This document shows, piece by piece, positions 6,314 to 11,940 of a stretch of DNA of 11,940 nt. The stretch spans positions 1 through 11,940 of the forward strand of contig NZ_JAVBNS010000232.1 of assembly GCF_031551385.1 (NCBI RefSeq). Reading direction: 5' to 3'. Position numbers and translations under genes: made by a program. Positions within the stretch are counted from its first letter, which is position 1. Every line of letters begins with the position of its first letter. The stretch is from Anaerosporobacter sp031551385 (GTDB taxonomy: Bacteria; Bacillota; Clostridia; Lachnospirales; Lachnospiraceae). The notes beneath the pieces were generated by a model that was not told the origin of the DNA, ran no database searches, and saw nothing but the letters and a program-made list of their open reading frames with translations.

Positions 6314-7012
6314 TTATTCTCCATATAACCAATTACTTTCTGCAATTAAAAGCTGACAATTCAATTCATCGTATGATGAATTGGTGTATCGAGGTAATGT
6401 GCATACATCACAATCTTGATTAAATGTATTGTACATTTTACGTCCACAAATCAGACATTCACTTGATTTGTAGACGAATTTTTTTGCTTTTTTATTGTAG
6501 AAATGGTTATAAAAATTCTTGTCTAGCTCACTTATCTTATTGTTATGAGTAATAATGTATCTTCTCCAACGCTTATAGTCATCGAATGCGATATTAGCAG
6601 CTTCTTCTGATAATCCAAAAATATTCATTACATCATGGTAGTTTTTGCTTGAGTAGTGAATTGCAATACGTGGAGCAATGATGTTGCTTGCAAATGTATT
6701 AGCCTCAATTTCTGATTGTTTATTGAGATAATCGGTATGGCTAAGAATTTTATGTCCTAATTCATGCATTAAGGTAAACATAATGCGTGATGGATTAATA
6801 TTATCATTATAGAATACGATATCATTTAAAGTAAAAGCATCTTCACTGATTTGGAAGCAGTGTTTTTGTTTAGCCAGTGATAAATCGGAATATTTTTTAC
6901 ATTTAAGTCCATAATGTTTTAAAAGAAAAATACAGTTAAGAGGAAATGACTTAACTTTGCATTCAATATAGACCTCTAAAGTTTTGGAACGTATGTATTC
7001 ATAATCAATCAT
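6314..7012 (-). CDS. immA: ImmA/IrrE-family metalloprotease with C-terminal zinc ribbon
   Basis: 232 residues. The family's zinc protease motif HELGH is at 83-87, and the third ligand region EIEANTFASN is at 101-110. In ICEBs1, ImmA cleaves the ImmR repressor and lifts repression; the adjacent repressor is the natural substrate here. Beyond the protease core (to about 150) there is an extension with CLIC at 186-189 and CDVC at 201-204, a four-Cys zinc ribbon not needed for the basic fold, which may help substrate recognition. The start lies three bases after the repressor stop with no strong ribosome site, so translation is probably coupled. The two genes share one promoter and terminator. 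Confidence 0.9.
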   Translation of the reverse strand: MIDYEYIRSKTLEVYIECKVKSFPLNCIFLLKHYGLKCKKYSDLSLAKQKHCFQISEDAFTLNDIVFYNDNINPSRIMFTLMHELGHKILSHTDYLNKQSEIEANTFASNIIAPRIAIHYSSKNYHDVMNIFGLSEEAANIAFDDYKRWRRYIITHNNKISELDKNFYNHFYNKKAKKFVYKSSECLICGRKMYNTFNQDCDVCTLPRYTNSSYDELNCQLLIAESNWLYGE

Positions 7013-7015
7013 ATC

Positions 7016-7342
7016 TTAATCGTCTGAAAGCAAAGATTTAATCAATGCTTGTTTTTGTTCTAAAGAAAGTGATTTACCATTTCTAGCTATAAGTGTCTGA
7101 ATATCATCAAAACTAGGCTCGTACTGTTCTTTAGAAATGCCTTTTTCCATCTCTTCTAAATCTTCTACACGTATCCCTAAATTCTTGCAAATTAATATTA
7201 TTGTGTTAACACTTGCTCTGCCTACACCTTTTTTTAGTATTGTGTAAAGGGTACTCTCTGGTATATCACATTTTTTTGCGAATGCTCTAATAGTATATCC
7301 CTGTTCTTTGATTAATTGCTCTAGAATTTTTGCTTTTTCCAT
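7016..7342 (-). CDS. Phage repressor, XRE-type helix-turn-helix
   Basis: 108 residues with an AAAGAGGTG ribosome site. The XRE DNA-binding domain fills about residues 5-65, with helix-turn-helix TIRAFAKKCDIPESTLYTIL and the following RASVNTIILICKNLGI. The C-terminal 40 residues (KGISKEQYEPSFDDIQTLIA onward) are short and helical, with no LexA/CI-type autoprotease Ser-Lys dyad. Inactivation should therefore depend on the neighbouring ImmA protease rather than self-cleavage. It is transcribed leftward from the operator region and probably regulates itself and the rightward promoter. Confidence 0.9.
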   Translation of the reverse strand: MEKAKILEQLIKEQGYTIRAFAKKCDIPESTLYTILKKGVGRASVNTIILICKNLGIRVEDLEEMEKGISKEQYEPSFDDIQTLIARNGKSLSLEQKQALIKSLLSDD

Positions 7343-7368
7343 AATGCACCTCTTTCTGTGATATTTGA

Positions 7369-7397
7369 ATTATACACTTAAATCCGAAAAAAGTAAA
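7369..7397 (-). promoter_or_regulatory. Leftward promoter of the repressor-immA operon
   Basis: On the minus strand TTTACT (7397-7392), a 17-bp spacer and a perfect TATAAT (7374-7369), about 27 bases before the repressor ATG. The leftmost operator (7405-7422) lies just upstream of its -35 box, where bound repressor could activate or block it. Confidence 0.65.
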
Positions 7398-7447
7398 GAT
7401 GTAAATTGCGGAAATACGTAATATTATGTAATTACGCAAATTTTGCA

Positions 7448-7476
7448 TTGACAATCTGCGTAATACCGAGTATATT
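7448..7476 (+). promoter_or_regulatory. Rightward early promoter
   Basis: TTGACA (7448-7453), a 17-bp spacer and TATATT (7471-7476). One operator fills the spacer and the perfect palindrome begins 10 bases after the -10 box, so repressor would cover both spacer and start region. It drives the Cro-like gene and the early operon. Confidence 0.8.
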
Positions 7477-7486
7477 ATAATTACAG

Positions 7487-7504
7487 TTTGCGTAATTACG
7501 CAAA
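7487..7504. promoter_or_regulatory. Perfect 18-bp palindromic operator
   Basis: TTTGCGTAATTACGCAAA is fully self-complementary and lies over the likely transcription start of the rightward promoter. It is the best site in the cluster. Confidence 0.8.
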
Positions 7505-7531
7505 TTAAAAGAAGAGAGGAGAAGATAAATT

Positions 7532-7747
7532 ATGTATAAGAATTTACTTAATGTAATGAAGTTAAAAAATGTTACAGCAGTACAAATTTCAAACCTATTG
7601 GAATGTCGTCAAGCTACAACAAGTGACAAACTGAATGGAAAAGTAGAATGTGGATTTTATTTTAGTGAAGCTCAAAAGATAAGACAAGTTTTTTTCCCAG
7701 AATACGATTATGACTGGTTATTCACTAAAGATAATCTTGTTGCATAG
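7532..7747 (+). CDS. Cro-like helix-turn-helix protein
   Basis: 71 residues, first gene of the rightward operon, with ribosome site GAGAGGAG. Residues 14-36 (VTAVQISNLLECRQATTSDK) read as a helix-turn-helix, followed by LNGK and a segment FSEAQKIRQVFFPEYDYDWL that closes small XRE/Cro domains of Firmicutes phages. It probably binds the same operators as the repressor and favours the lytic path. No dimerisation or cleavage domain is present. The Cro assignment rests on fold pattern and position. Confidence 0.75.
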   Translation: MYKNLLNVMKLKNVTAVQISNLLECRQATTSDKLNGKVECGFYFSEAQKIRQVFFPEYDYDWLFTKDNLVA

Positions 7748-7764
7748 TGTAGAGGAGGTATGTG

Positions 7765-8478
7765 ATGAACGAAGTCAATGTATTTGAAAATCAAGAATTT
7801 GGACAAGTTCGAACAGTAATTATTGAGAGTAAGATTTATTTTGTAGGAATTGATATTGCGAAATCGTTAGGTTATTCAATCCCTCATAAAGCAGTAAGAG
7901 ATCACTGCAAGGGGGTTCTAAAACAGAACGTCCCTACAAATGGAGGGGAACAAGAAGTGTTGGTTATTACTGAGGGAGATGTATACAGGTTAATAATGAA
8001 GTCGAAGTTACCTAATGCTATAAATTTTGAATCTTGGGTAATGGACGAAGTATTACCAAGCATTCGACAAACAGGCTCATATCAAAAACCAACTTCCGCA
8101 ATCGGACAATTACAACTACACCAACAAGCAATTCTTGAGGTAAATGAAAAGGTTGATGAAGTTAAACAAGATTTGGAGAGTTTCAAACAGAGTGTTCCTC
8201 TCTACGCTTGTGATATGGACAAAATCACAACTGCAGTTAGAAAGAAAGGTGTTAATTGCCTTGGCGGTAAGGAATCAAACTCTTACAGCGACAAGTCATT
8301 AAGGGGAAAAGTATATTCAGACATATACGATCAACTCAAAAGACAATTTGGTGTTAGCAGCTATAAGTCCATTAGACGTGAGCAGTGCGAACTTGCCGTT
8401 GGAATCATTAATAACTATGAACTTCCAATTGTATTAAAAGAAGAAGTGCTTGATTACAATATGCAGATGCATTTCTAG
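7765..8478 (+). CDS. Phage antirepressor, BRO-N plus ORF6C domains
   Basis: 237 residues. ATG 7765 follows AGAGGAGGT at five bases; the GTG just before is too close. Residues 1-105 are a BRO-N domain (VNVFENQEFGQVRTV, FVGIDIAKSLGYS, FESWVMDEVLPSIRQTGSY). A coiled coil spans about 116-142. Residues 145-225 match the ORF6C domain (PLYACDMDKITTAVRKKGVN, then LKRQFGVSSYKSIRREQCE). Proteins of this build antagonise phage repressors or regulate early genes. Its place directly after the Cro-like gene, under the rightward promoter, fits an antirepressor made early in induction. The molecular target is not visible from sequence. Confidence 0.88.
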   Translation: MNEVNVFENQEFGQVRTVIIESKIYFVGIDIAKSLGYSIPHKAVRDHCKGVLKQNVPTNGGEQEVLVITEGDVYRLIMKSKLPNAINFESWVMDEVLPSIRQTGSYQKPTSAIGQLQLHQQAILEVNEKVDEVKQDLESFKQSVPLYACDMDKITTAVRKKGVNCLGGKESNSYSDKSLRGKVYSDIYDQLKRQFGVSSYKSIRREQCELAVGIINNYELPIVLKEEVLDYNMQMHF

Positions 8479-8488
8479 GTAACTGCAT

Positions 8489-8833
8489 ATGAAGAATAGA
8501 AGTAGAGAAATCCTAAAATTTTTATCATTCGCATTCTCGTTCATGGGAATTGCACTCACTCTCGGAACTGTCTGTGCTCTTGCAGATACCGAAAGCATTT
8601 CTATTAGACAATTTGCAATCAACCTTATAGTCGCAGCGTTGCTATTTCAGATTGCCTACATATTTATAAAACTAAGCAAAAGAGAAATTGCAAGAATCAT
8701 TATAAAGAATGAAAAGTGCTATACACAAAAAGAAGTAGACAAGTTGCTCTTGGATATACGAAAGGACTTTGAGCGAGAGGTTAGATCAATTAAAAGGGAG
8801 AATAGAGCTAATGCAAATAAAAATCGGAGATAA
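8489..8833 (+). CDS. Small early membrane protein, two helices plus basic coiled coil
   Basis: 114 residues with a weak ribosome site (AGGT in the end of the previous gene), 10 bases after the antirepressor stop. Two hydrophobic segments (about 10-33 and 40-61) are followed by a charged helix with the phrase CYTQKEVDKLLLDIRKDFER and a basic end RANANKNRR. That phrase resembles the start of phage scaffold-like or DivIVA-like helices but is too short to assign. The gene overlaps the next start by 23 bases. Family not recognised; early position only suggests a host-interaction role. Confidence 0.65.
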   Translation: MKNRSREILKFLSFAFSFMGIALTLGTVCALADTESISIRQFAINLIVAALLFQIAYIFIKLSKREIARIIIKNEKCYTQKEVDKLLLDIRKDFEREVRSIKRENRANANKNRR

Positions 8834-8993
8834 GTTAAAGGTAGTTGCAAATGTAACTAAACATGGTTTTAGAGTTGGACAAATTGTTAATGTGGTGGAT
8901 ATTGCTCCAACAGCTGGAAGTCCAGTGTGTACAGATGGACAAACCAATTATGTTTTACATGATTCAGAATACGAATTTATTTGGGAAGTGTAG
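8811..8993 (+). CDS. Small KOW/SH3-like early protein
   Basis: 60 residues starting at ATG 8811 after GGGAGAA inside the previous gene, in another frame. The sequence (KIGDKLKVVANVTKHGFRVG, then QIVNVVDIAP and YEFIWEV) has the beta-barrel pattern of small SH3/KOW-like phage proteins that start with a GD.V.V motif. The same design appears at the start of the larger protein at 10727. Function unknown; translation is probably coupled to the overlapping upstream gene. Confidence 0.65.
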   Translation: MQIKIGDKLKVVANVTKHGFRVGQIVNVVDIAPTAGSPVCTDGQTNYVLHDSEYEFIWEV

Positions 8994-8996
8994 ATT

Positions 8997-9158
8997 ATGA
9001 TGTCCCTTGAGCAGATGGACTGGTTGGAACGTAAAGGAATCAAAAGCCCAACGGAATATGTTCTTGCTTATCAAGATTCCGATTGCGTAGTAATTAGACA
9101 CAGGAAATCTAGGAAATTGAGAACGCTAAAGAAAGACATAAGACACAGTAAATTTTAA
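8997..9158 (+). CDS. Very small basic protein
   Basis: 53 residues from ATG 8997, three bases after the previous stop, filling the gap to the next ribosome site. It reads MMSLEQMDWLERKGIKSPTE and then a very basic tail (RHRKSRKLRTLKKDIRHSKF), which suggests nucleic-acid contact. The ribosome site is poor (GGGAAG, about eight bases upstream, inside the preceding gene). It is kept because of tight packing with its neighbours and plausible composition; no family is recognised. Confidence 0.5.
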   Translation: MMSLEQMDWLERKGIKSPTEYVLAYQDSDCVVIRHRKSRKLRTLKKDIRHSKF

Positions 9159-9177
9159 TTGAGTATGGAGGTACATA

Positions 9178-9657
9178 ATGAGCGAATTAAGAACCAAGGC
9201 AATGAATGCACTCCTTGAAATGGGGGTTAATCCAAAGATAAAGGGATTCAAGTATACCCTTGATGCAATCGAATTGATTGAGAAAGATGAAACAATCCTA
9301 AATTCAATGGTCAAAGGGTTGTATACACAAGTGGCGGAGAATAACAAAACTACGACAAGCAGAGTTGAACGAGCTATTCGACACATGATGATGACAGTAA
9401 CTTCTTCATCAAAAATCATTGAGAAGTATGTCTCTGCAAGTGGTGACAAAATTACAAACAGCAAATTTATTTCATCACTTTACTACAATTTAGCTAAGTC
9501 AAATTCAACTGATCTAGTTAAACAAGTAGAGACAATTAAACCAGAAGGAGATGCATGTATATTCTGTGGTTGCAGTAAAACAATCATTAGCCATCAAGGG
9601 AATGAAGTTTGTGAGGAATGCGCAAAGAAAATAGCGATTAAGCTTATTGAGATGTAG
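9178..9657 (+). CDS. Spo0A C-terminal DNA-binding domain protein with zinc ribbon, no receiver
   Basis: 159 residues after TATGGAGG. Residues 10-105 match the Spo0A_C effector domain: LLEMGVNPKIKGFKYTLDAI, VKGLYTQVAENNKTTTSRVE, ERAIRHMMM and then TNSKFISSLYYNLAK. The segment TTTSRVERAIRH corresponds to the recognition helix region of Spo0A, which binds 0A boxes (TGTCGAA). The receiver domain with its phosphorylated Asp is absent, so activity should not depend on the host phosphorelay. Residues 127-148 form a zinc ribbon (CIFC and CEEC). It lies in the early operon, so it may be an early-gene regulator, or may act on host sporulation and stationary-phase promoters. The domain call is strong; the target is inference. 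Confidence 0.88.
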   Translation: MSELRTKAMNALLEMGVNPKIKGFKYTLDAIELIEKDETILNSMVKGLYTQVAENNKTTTSRVERAIRHMMMTVTSSSKIIEKYVSASGDKITNSKFISSLYYNLAKSNSTDLVKQVETIKPEGDACIFCGCSKTIISHQGNEVCEECAKKIAIKLIEM

Positions 9658-9672
9658 GAGTAGGATAGCAGA

Positions 9673-9741
9673 ATGCTTATCGAGATTGGACTGGTAGTTG
9701 GTGTATTGGAACTAGAAGGAGGAAAAAGGTCACGAAATTAA
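9673..9741 (+). CDS. Possible 22-codon leader ORF
   Basis: ATG 9673 with AGGAG 12 bases upstream encodes MLIEIGLVVGVLELEGGKRS and two more residues. It ends just past the strong AGGAGG site of the next gene, so ribosomes reading it would pass over that start region. It could be a coupling leader or chance. Confidence 0.2.
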   Translation: MLIEIGLVVGVLELEGGKRSRN

Positions 9742-9755
9742 ACAAAGAAAAATTC

Positions 9756-10031
9756 TTGAAAACAGAGTTGGGAATTGAATTTGAAACTACGGCAAAAACA
9801 TTAGAAGATTCTCTTACAGAGTGCGTAAAAGCAACACGAAAAAAGCCAAGTGCATCTAATGAAATGCAAATTAATATCAGTAAGCTCTTTGCACAATTAG
9901 ATGTTTTTAGACTTGCGATTAAGCAGTTTTACGGCATTGAGTATTTCTTTAGAAGAACAGATGAATATTACGGAATGACTACAGAAGATGAAACAGACTG
10001 GTTATTTAAGCATGTTAGAGAGGAGAGATAA
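9756..10031 (+). CDS. Early protein of unknown function; native start apparently lost
   Basis: 91 residues if translation starts at TTG 9756. The only good ribosome site, AAGGAGG (9716-9722), lies 33 bases upstream; at the ideal spacing (6 bases) stands GTC at 9729, not GTG. Reading on from there gives TKLNKEKFLKTELG in frame, a natural start for such a protein, so a GTG-to-GTC change is likely. The protein is helical, with conserved-looking LFAQLDVFRLAIKQFYGIEY and acidic TEDETDWLFK. No family is recognised. It ends one base before the start of the next gene, whose ribosome site it contains. Confidence 0.6.
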   Translation: MKTELGIEFETTAKTLEDSLTECVKATRKKPSASNEMQINISKLFAQLDVFRLAIKQFYGIEYFFRRTDEYYGMTTEDETDWLFKHVREER

Positions 10032-10032
10032 G

Positions 10033-10245
10033 ATGGAAATTAAAGCGGAGAACAGCAGAATTCCAGAAACAGATGCAAAGTTAATGAAGGCTGTTGCAGA
10101 ACATGCAGAGATGATAAATGAACAATTGGAGGGTATTGAGCTAACAGATCAAGAAGAGCAAACGTTACTTGTTTTGTGTGAGAATGACACGTATACAGTA
10201 AGAAATATGATGTCAATATTCAAAAAGCTGAGAAATGGGAAGTGA
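10033..10245 (+). CDS. Small acidic helical early protein
   Basis: 70 residues from ATG 10033 after GAGAGGAGAG. It is acidic and helical (LMKAVAEHAEMINEQLEGIE, then LTDQEEQTLLVLCEND) and ends RNMMSIFKKLRNGK. There is no membrane segment. It is tightly packed with its neighbours: the start is one base after the preceding stop, and the stop is five bases before the next start. Function unknown. Confidence 0.68.
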   Translation: MEIKAENSRIPETDAKLMKAVAEHAEMINEQLEGIELTDQEEQTLLVLCENDTYTVRNMMSIFKKLRNGK

Positions 10246-10249
10246 AGTA

Positions 10250-10516
10250 ATGAGCAAACGCAGAAATAAACAAAATCGTATCTCGGTACTTTTAGATAAG
10301 AAACCAGAAAAGTGTGTTTATGAAAAGGTAGGGAATATGCAGAGATTATATGCTATAGATGCAAATGCTGTTGATTGTGTGGAAAAGACTGCATTGGAAG
10401 AATTGTGTAAGAATCCAAACGATTTATTTGCAAAAGGTAAATTAGCAGCATTAAAATCAGTTGGATTATTAACAAAAGAATCCCTAGAAGCAGCAACTTC
10501 CAAGGATTCAAACTAA
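10250..10516 (+). CDS. Unknown small early protein with basic N-terminus
   Basis: 88 residues from ATG 10250, which has GGGAAG at good spacing; another in-frame ATG at 10235 would overlap the previous gene by 11 bases. The N-terminus is basic (MSKRRNKQNRISVLLDKKPE). The middle is TALEELCKNPNDLFAKGKLA and the end KESLEAATSKDSN. The pattern suggests a small helical, perhaps nucleic-acid-binding protein, but there is no recognisable domain. Confidence 0.65.
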   Translation: MSKRRNKQNRISVLLDKKPEKCVYEKVGNMQRLYAIDANAVDCVEKTALEELCKNPNDLFAKGKLAALKSVGLLTKESLEAATSKDSN

Positions 10517-10563
10517 TAAAAATAAAATCAATGAGAATATACCACGAAAGGAAAGTGTTGTCA

Positions 10564-10725
10564 ATGAATTTTTGCTTATGCGATGTAGTTCAATGCAAGT
10601 TTAATTTACATCACTATTGTAACAACCAGAATGCGCCACAGATTAGTTTTGAAGTGGAAGGTGGTAAGCGAACAGAGTTTGGGAAAGCGGTGTGCACCGC
10701 TTTTGAAAATAAGGGGGATAAGTAG
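10564..10725 (+). CDS. Small Cys-rich protein, DUF1540-like
   Basis: 53 residues from ATG 10564, preceded by AAAGGAAAG at eight bases; an in-frame ATG at 10531 has no ribosome site. The pattern MNFCLCDVVQCKFNLHHYCN then APQISFEV, with Cys at 4, 6, 11 and 19 and another at 44, resembles the DUF1540 motif (C-x-C-x4-C-x-N-x-C followed by an I-x-V strand), which is probably a metal-binding knuckle. A perfect inverted repeat lies inside its 3' end. It overlaps no neighbour; the next ATG follows after one base. Function unknown. Confidence 0.62.
   Translation: MNFCLCDVVQCKFNLHHYCNNQNAPQISFEVEGGKRTEFGKAVCTAFENKGDK
10684..10703. repeat. Perfect inverted repeat within the 53-residue gene
   Basis: AAAGCGGTGTGCACCGCTTT has 9-bp arms around TG (8-bp stem and four-base loop as RNA) and is followed by T and GAAAA. 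It could be an attenuator-like hairpin before the 10727 gene or a protein-binding palindrome. It encodes KAVCTAF, which alone does not demand the symmetry. Confidence 0.5.
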
Positions 10726-10726
10726 C

Positions 10727-11503
10727 ATGAATAAGAAAGTTTTTAAGGTTGGAGATAGAGTTAGAGTAATCAACAACGGTGAAACATGCAGTTGCTATGA
10801 AGAGTTTATTGATAGAAATGCGCCTAAATACATTGATAAGTATAAACAGGGATTTCTTCCTGACAATGGCAGTGTGGGTGTTGTTGTAGGTTGTGGTGTA
10901 AATACGGCTTATAGAGATTCGTTTTTAGCAGTACTTTCTGAAGGTAAGGTATTTTGTATTTGTGAAGAGGGAGTAGAAACAATACAGAACGCATCAATCC
11001 ACATCACAACAGATGAAAATAAAGTAATTGCAGTCATGAAAGAAGGCAAGCAAGAAGTTGGTCGTGGAGTTGCAGTATGTAATCATAGCGATGAATTTGA
11101 CTTCAAGATAGGCGCGAAACTAGCGTTAACTAGATTATTCGGGGAAGATGCAATGGAATCTGCTGTGTCAGTAGAACCAATCAATGAATACCTTTCATTC
11201 AAGAAAGTTAAGCGTAGAGCAGAGAGTGGAGAATATGTGTTAATTGTTAATGCTGATTTTCATCGTGATTGTTACAAGAATGGAGAAATTTATAGAGTAA
11301 AAAGATGTTTGCGAGAATATGCAATAATTACAACTGAAAAAACTTATGTTTCTAGGTATACAAATGAACATGAATCTCCATTATTGCCATTTGAATATGT
11401 AGTATTAGAAGACTATCAATCACCAACGGTATTTAATCAAACAGAAGACACATTTACAAAAGAACAAGTGCTAGAAATGGTAGAAAAAGTACTGCTTAAA
11501 TAA
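10727..11503 (+). CDS. Unknown early protein with two SH3/KOW-like modules
   Basis: 258 residues from ATG 10727 behind AAGGGGGATAAG. Residues 5-60 begin with KVGDRVRVINNGE and contain GSVGVVVGCG, the usual strand pattern of a KOW/SH3-like barrel. Residues 95-140 hold KVIAVMKEGKQEVGRGVAVC and DEFDFKIGAKLALTRLFGED, a motif repeated in many Firmicutes phage proteins of unknown role. Residues 168-228 look like a second barrel (GEYVLIVNADFHRDCYKNGE, IYRVKR, PFEYVVLED). A short helical tail TKEQVLEMVEKVLLK ends the protein. No catalytic motif is visible. It precedes the SSB-like gene by 74 bases. Confidence 0.75.
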   Translation: MNKKVFKVGDRVRVINNGETCSCYEEFIDRNAPKYIDKYKQGFLPDNGSVGVVVGCGVNTAYRDSFLAVLSEGKVFCICEEGVETIQNASIHITTDENKVIAVMKEGKQEVGRGVAVCNHSDEFDFKIGAKLALTRLFGEDAMESAVSVEPINEYLSFKKVKRRAESGEYVLIVNADFHRDCYKNGEIYRVKRCLREYAIITTEKTYVSRYTNEHESPLLPFEYVVLEDYQSPTVFNQTEDTFTKEQVLEMVEKVLLK

Positions 11504-11508
11504 ATCAG

Positions 11509-11533
11509 ATAACCAAATCATATAACCAAATCA
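11509..11533. repeat. Two tandem 12-13 bp repeats before the SSB-like gene
   Basis: ATAACCAAATCA occurs at 11509-11520 and 11522-11533, a 13-bp period. It lies in the 74-base gap upstream of the SSB-like gene. It may be a protein-binding site or a slippage product. Confidence 0.45.
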
Positions 11534-11577
11534 ATTACGATATTACAGAGATATCAAAATCTAGGAGGATAAGAAGA

Positions 11578-11940
11578 ATGGAAATTTTAAATAGAGTTGA
11601 ATTAGTAGGAACAGTAGCGGAAATTAATTTTTCACATGAGTGTATGGGAGAAAATTTCAATGTGGTTACAATGGCTGTGAAAAGAAAATCTGGAACATTT
11701 GATGTTCTTCCAGTAATTGTTTCAGATAGAATCATGCCAACTTTGGAATGTGGTGAAAGAGTTCATGTTGTTGGCAGTTTCCGTTCACATAATAATAATG
11801 AAGCGAGATTGATTTTGAATGTATTCGCAGATGAGATTGTAAAAACAGAATCCCTTGAAGACATGAATTATATTGAGATGAATGCTTACATCTGCAAGAA
11901 ACCTATTTTCCGAGAAACACCACAAGGTAGATTGATTTCT
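11578..11940 (+). CDS. Single-stranded-DNA-binding (SSB)-like protein, 3' end outside window
   Basis: 121 codons are visible from ATG 11578 after CTAGGAGGAT; no stop occurs before the right edge. The first OB-fold pattern is clear: NRVELVGTVAEINFS, AVKRKSGTFDVLPV, ECGERVHVVGSFRSHNN and LILNVFADEI (about 1-90). Residues 102-121 (NAYICKKPIFRETPQGRLIS) resemble the K-P-x-R-x-TP-x-GR segment that SSB and PriB proteins show after their first strand, so a second OB domain seems to start. Double-OB SSB-like proteins are known from Clostridia. It would coat phage single-stranded DNA during replication or recombination. The position at the end of the early block agrees. Confidence 0.8.
   Translation, partial: MEILNRVELVGTVAEINFSHECMGENFNVVTMAVKRKSGTFDVLPVIVSDRIMPTLECGERVHVVGSFRSHNNNEARLILNVFADEIVKTESLEDMNYIEMNAYICKKPIFRETPQGRLIS

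Larger units (their letters stand above)
7405..7504. promoter_or_regulatory. Operator cluster of the lysogeny switch (four related sites)
   Basis: Four 18-bp sites resemble TTTGCGTAATTACGCAAA: 7405-7422 (13 of 18), 7423-7440 (15 of 18), 7455-7472 (12 of 18, left half best) and 7487-7504 (18 of 18). The first two abut; the second, third and fourth start 32 bp apart, about three helical turns. They are the expected sites for the XRE repressor and the Cro-like protein. Confidence 0.75.

Noticed and set aside
8063..8069. TTCGACA, the complement of the Spo0A box core TGTCGAA, also present at 9377-9383
   Set aside because: Both copies lie inside genes and arise from the codons for Ile-Arg followed by Gln or His; no promoter is nearby, so they are not reported as binding sites.
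9126..9464. Minus-strand open frame opposite the Spo0A_C gene
   Set aside because: It is the antisense shadow of a gene with a clear domain match and has no ribosome site.
9720..9730. Programmed frameshift joining the 22-codon leader to the 91-residue protein
   Set aside because: The run has only five A residues and the codons GGA-AAA-AGG do not form a canonical slippery heptamer; a lost GTG start explains the site better.
1..11940. CRISPR arrays, tRNA genes, insertion sequences
   Set aside because: No regularly spaced repeats, cloverleaf-like segments, transposase genes or terminal inverted repeats were seen on reading the window.

Overview
The window is part of a temperate phage (or prophage) of a low-GC, Gram-positive, probably spore-forming Clostridia-type host such as a Lachnospiraceae member. 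The evidence is the A+T-rich sequence, strong AGGAGG-type ribosome binding sites, a PBSX-like lysis cassette (XhlA, r1t-type holin, Amidase_3 endolysin), an ImmA/repressor immunity module and a phage gene with a Spo0A DNA-binding domain. No integrase, terminase, tRNA, CRISPR or insertion sequence is visible.

Layout. (1) 1-2887, late genes on +: the 3' end of a tail fibre gene, two small proteins in the positions of XkdW/XkdX, then XhlA, holin and amidase. (2) 3005-6210, an accessory ('moron') region of three self-contained cassettes, each with its own promoter and terminator. The first is a small Cys-rich two-helix membrane protein. The second is a two-gene operon: a soluble ~300-residue protein plus a membrane protein with about four helices, read from a promoter whose spacer is filled by a perfect LexA/SOS-box palindrome. 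The third, on -, is a secreted Ig-like (BIG2) protein. (3) 6211-7531, the lysogeny switch: repressor and ImmA metalloprotease on -, facing a rightward promoter across a cluster of four related operators around the 18-bp palindrome TTTGCGTAATTACGCAAA. (4) 7532-11940, early genes on +: Cro-like protein, BRO-N/ORF6C antirepressor, many small proteins, a Spo0A_C/zinc-ribbon protein and, running off the edge, an SSB-like protein.

How it fits together. The repressor should hold the rightward promoter silent, with ImmA as its likely inactivating protease. On induction Cro and the antirepressor lead the early operon towards DNA replication (SSB). Late genes end in lysis by holin and amidase. Between lysis and immunity sit genes probably expressed by the lysogen. 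The SOS-controlled soluble/membrane pair is the best candidate for an undescribed system: its two-component layout recalls Kiwa (KwaB + KwaA), but homology is not shown. The second most interesting gene is the receiver-less Spo0A_C protein, which may act on phage or host promoters.
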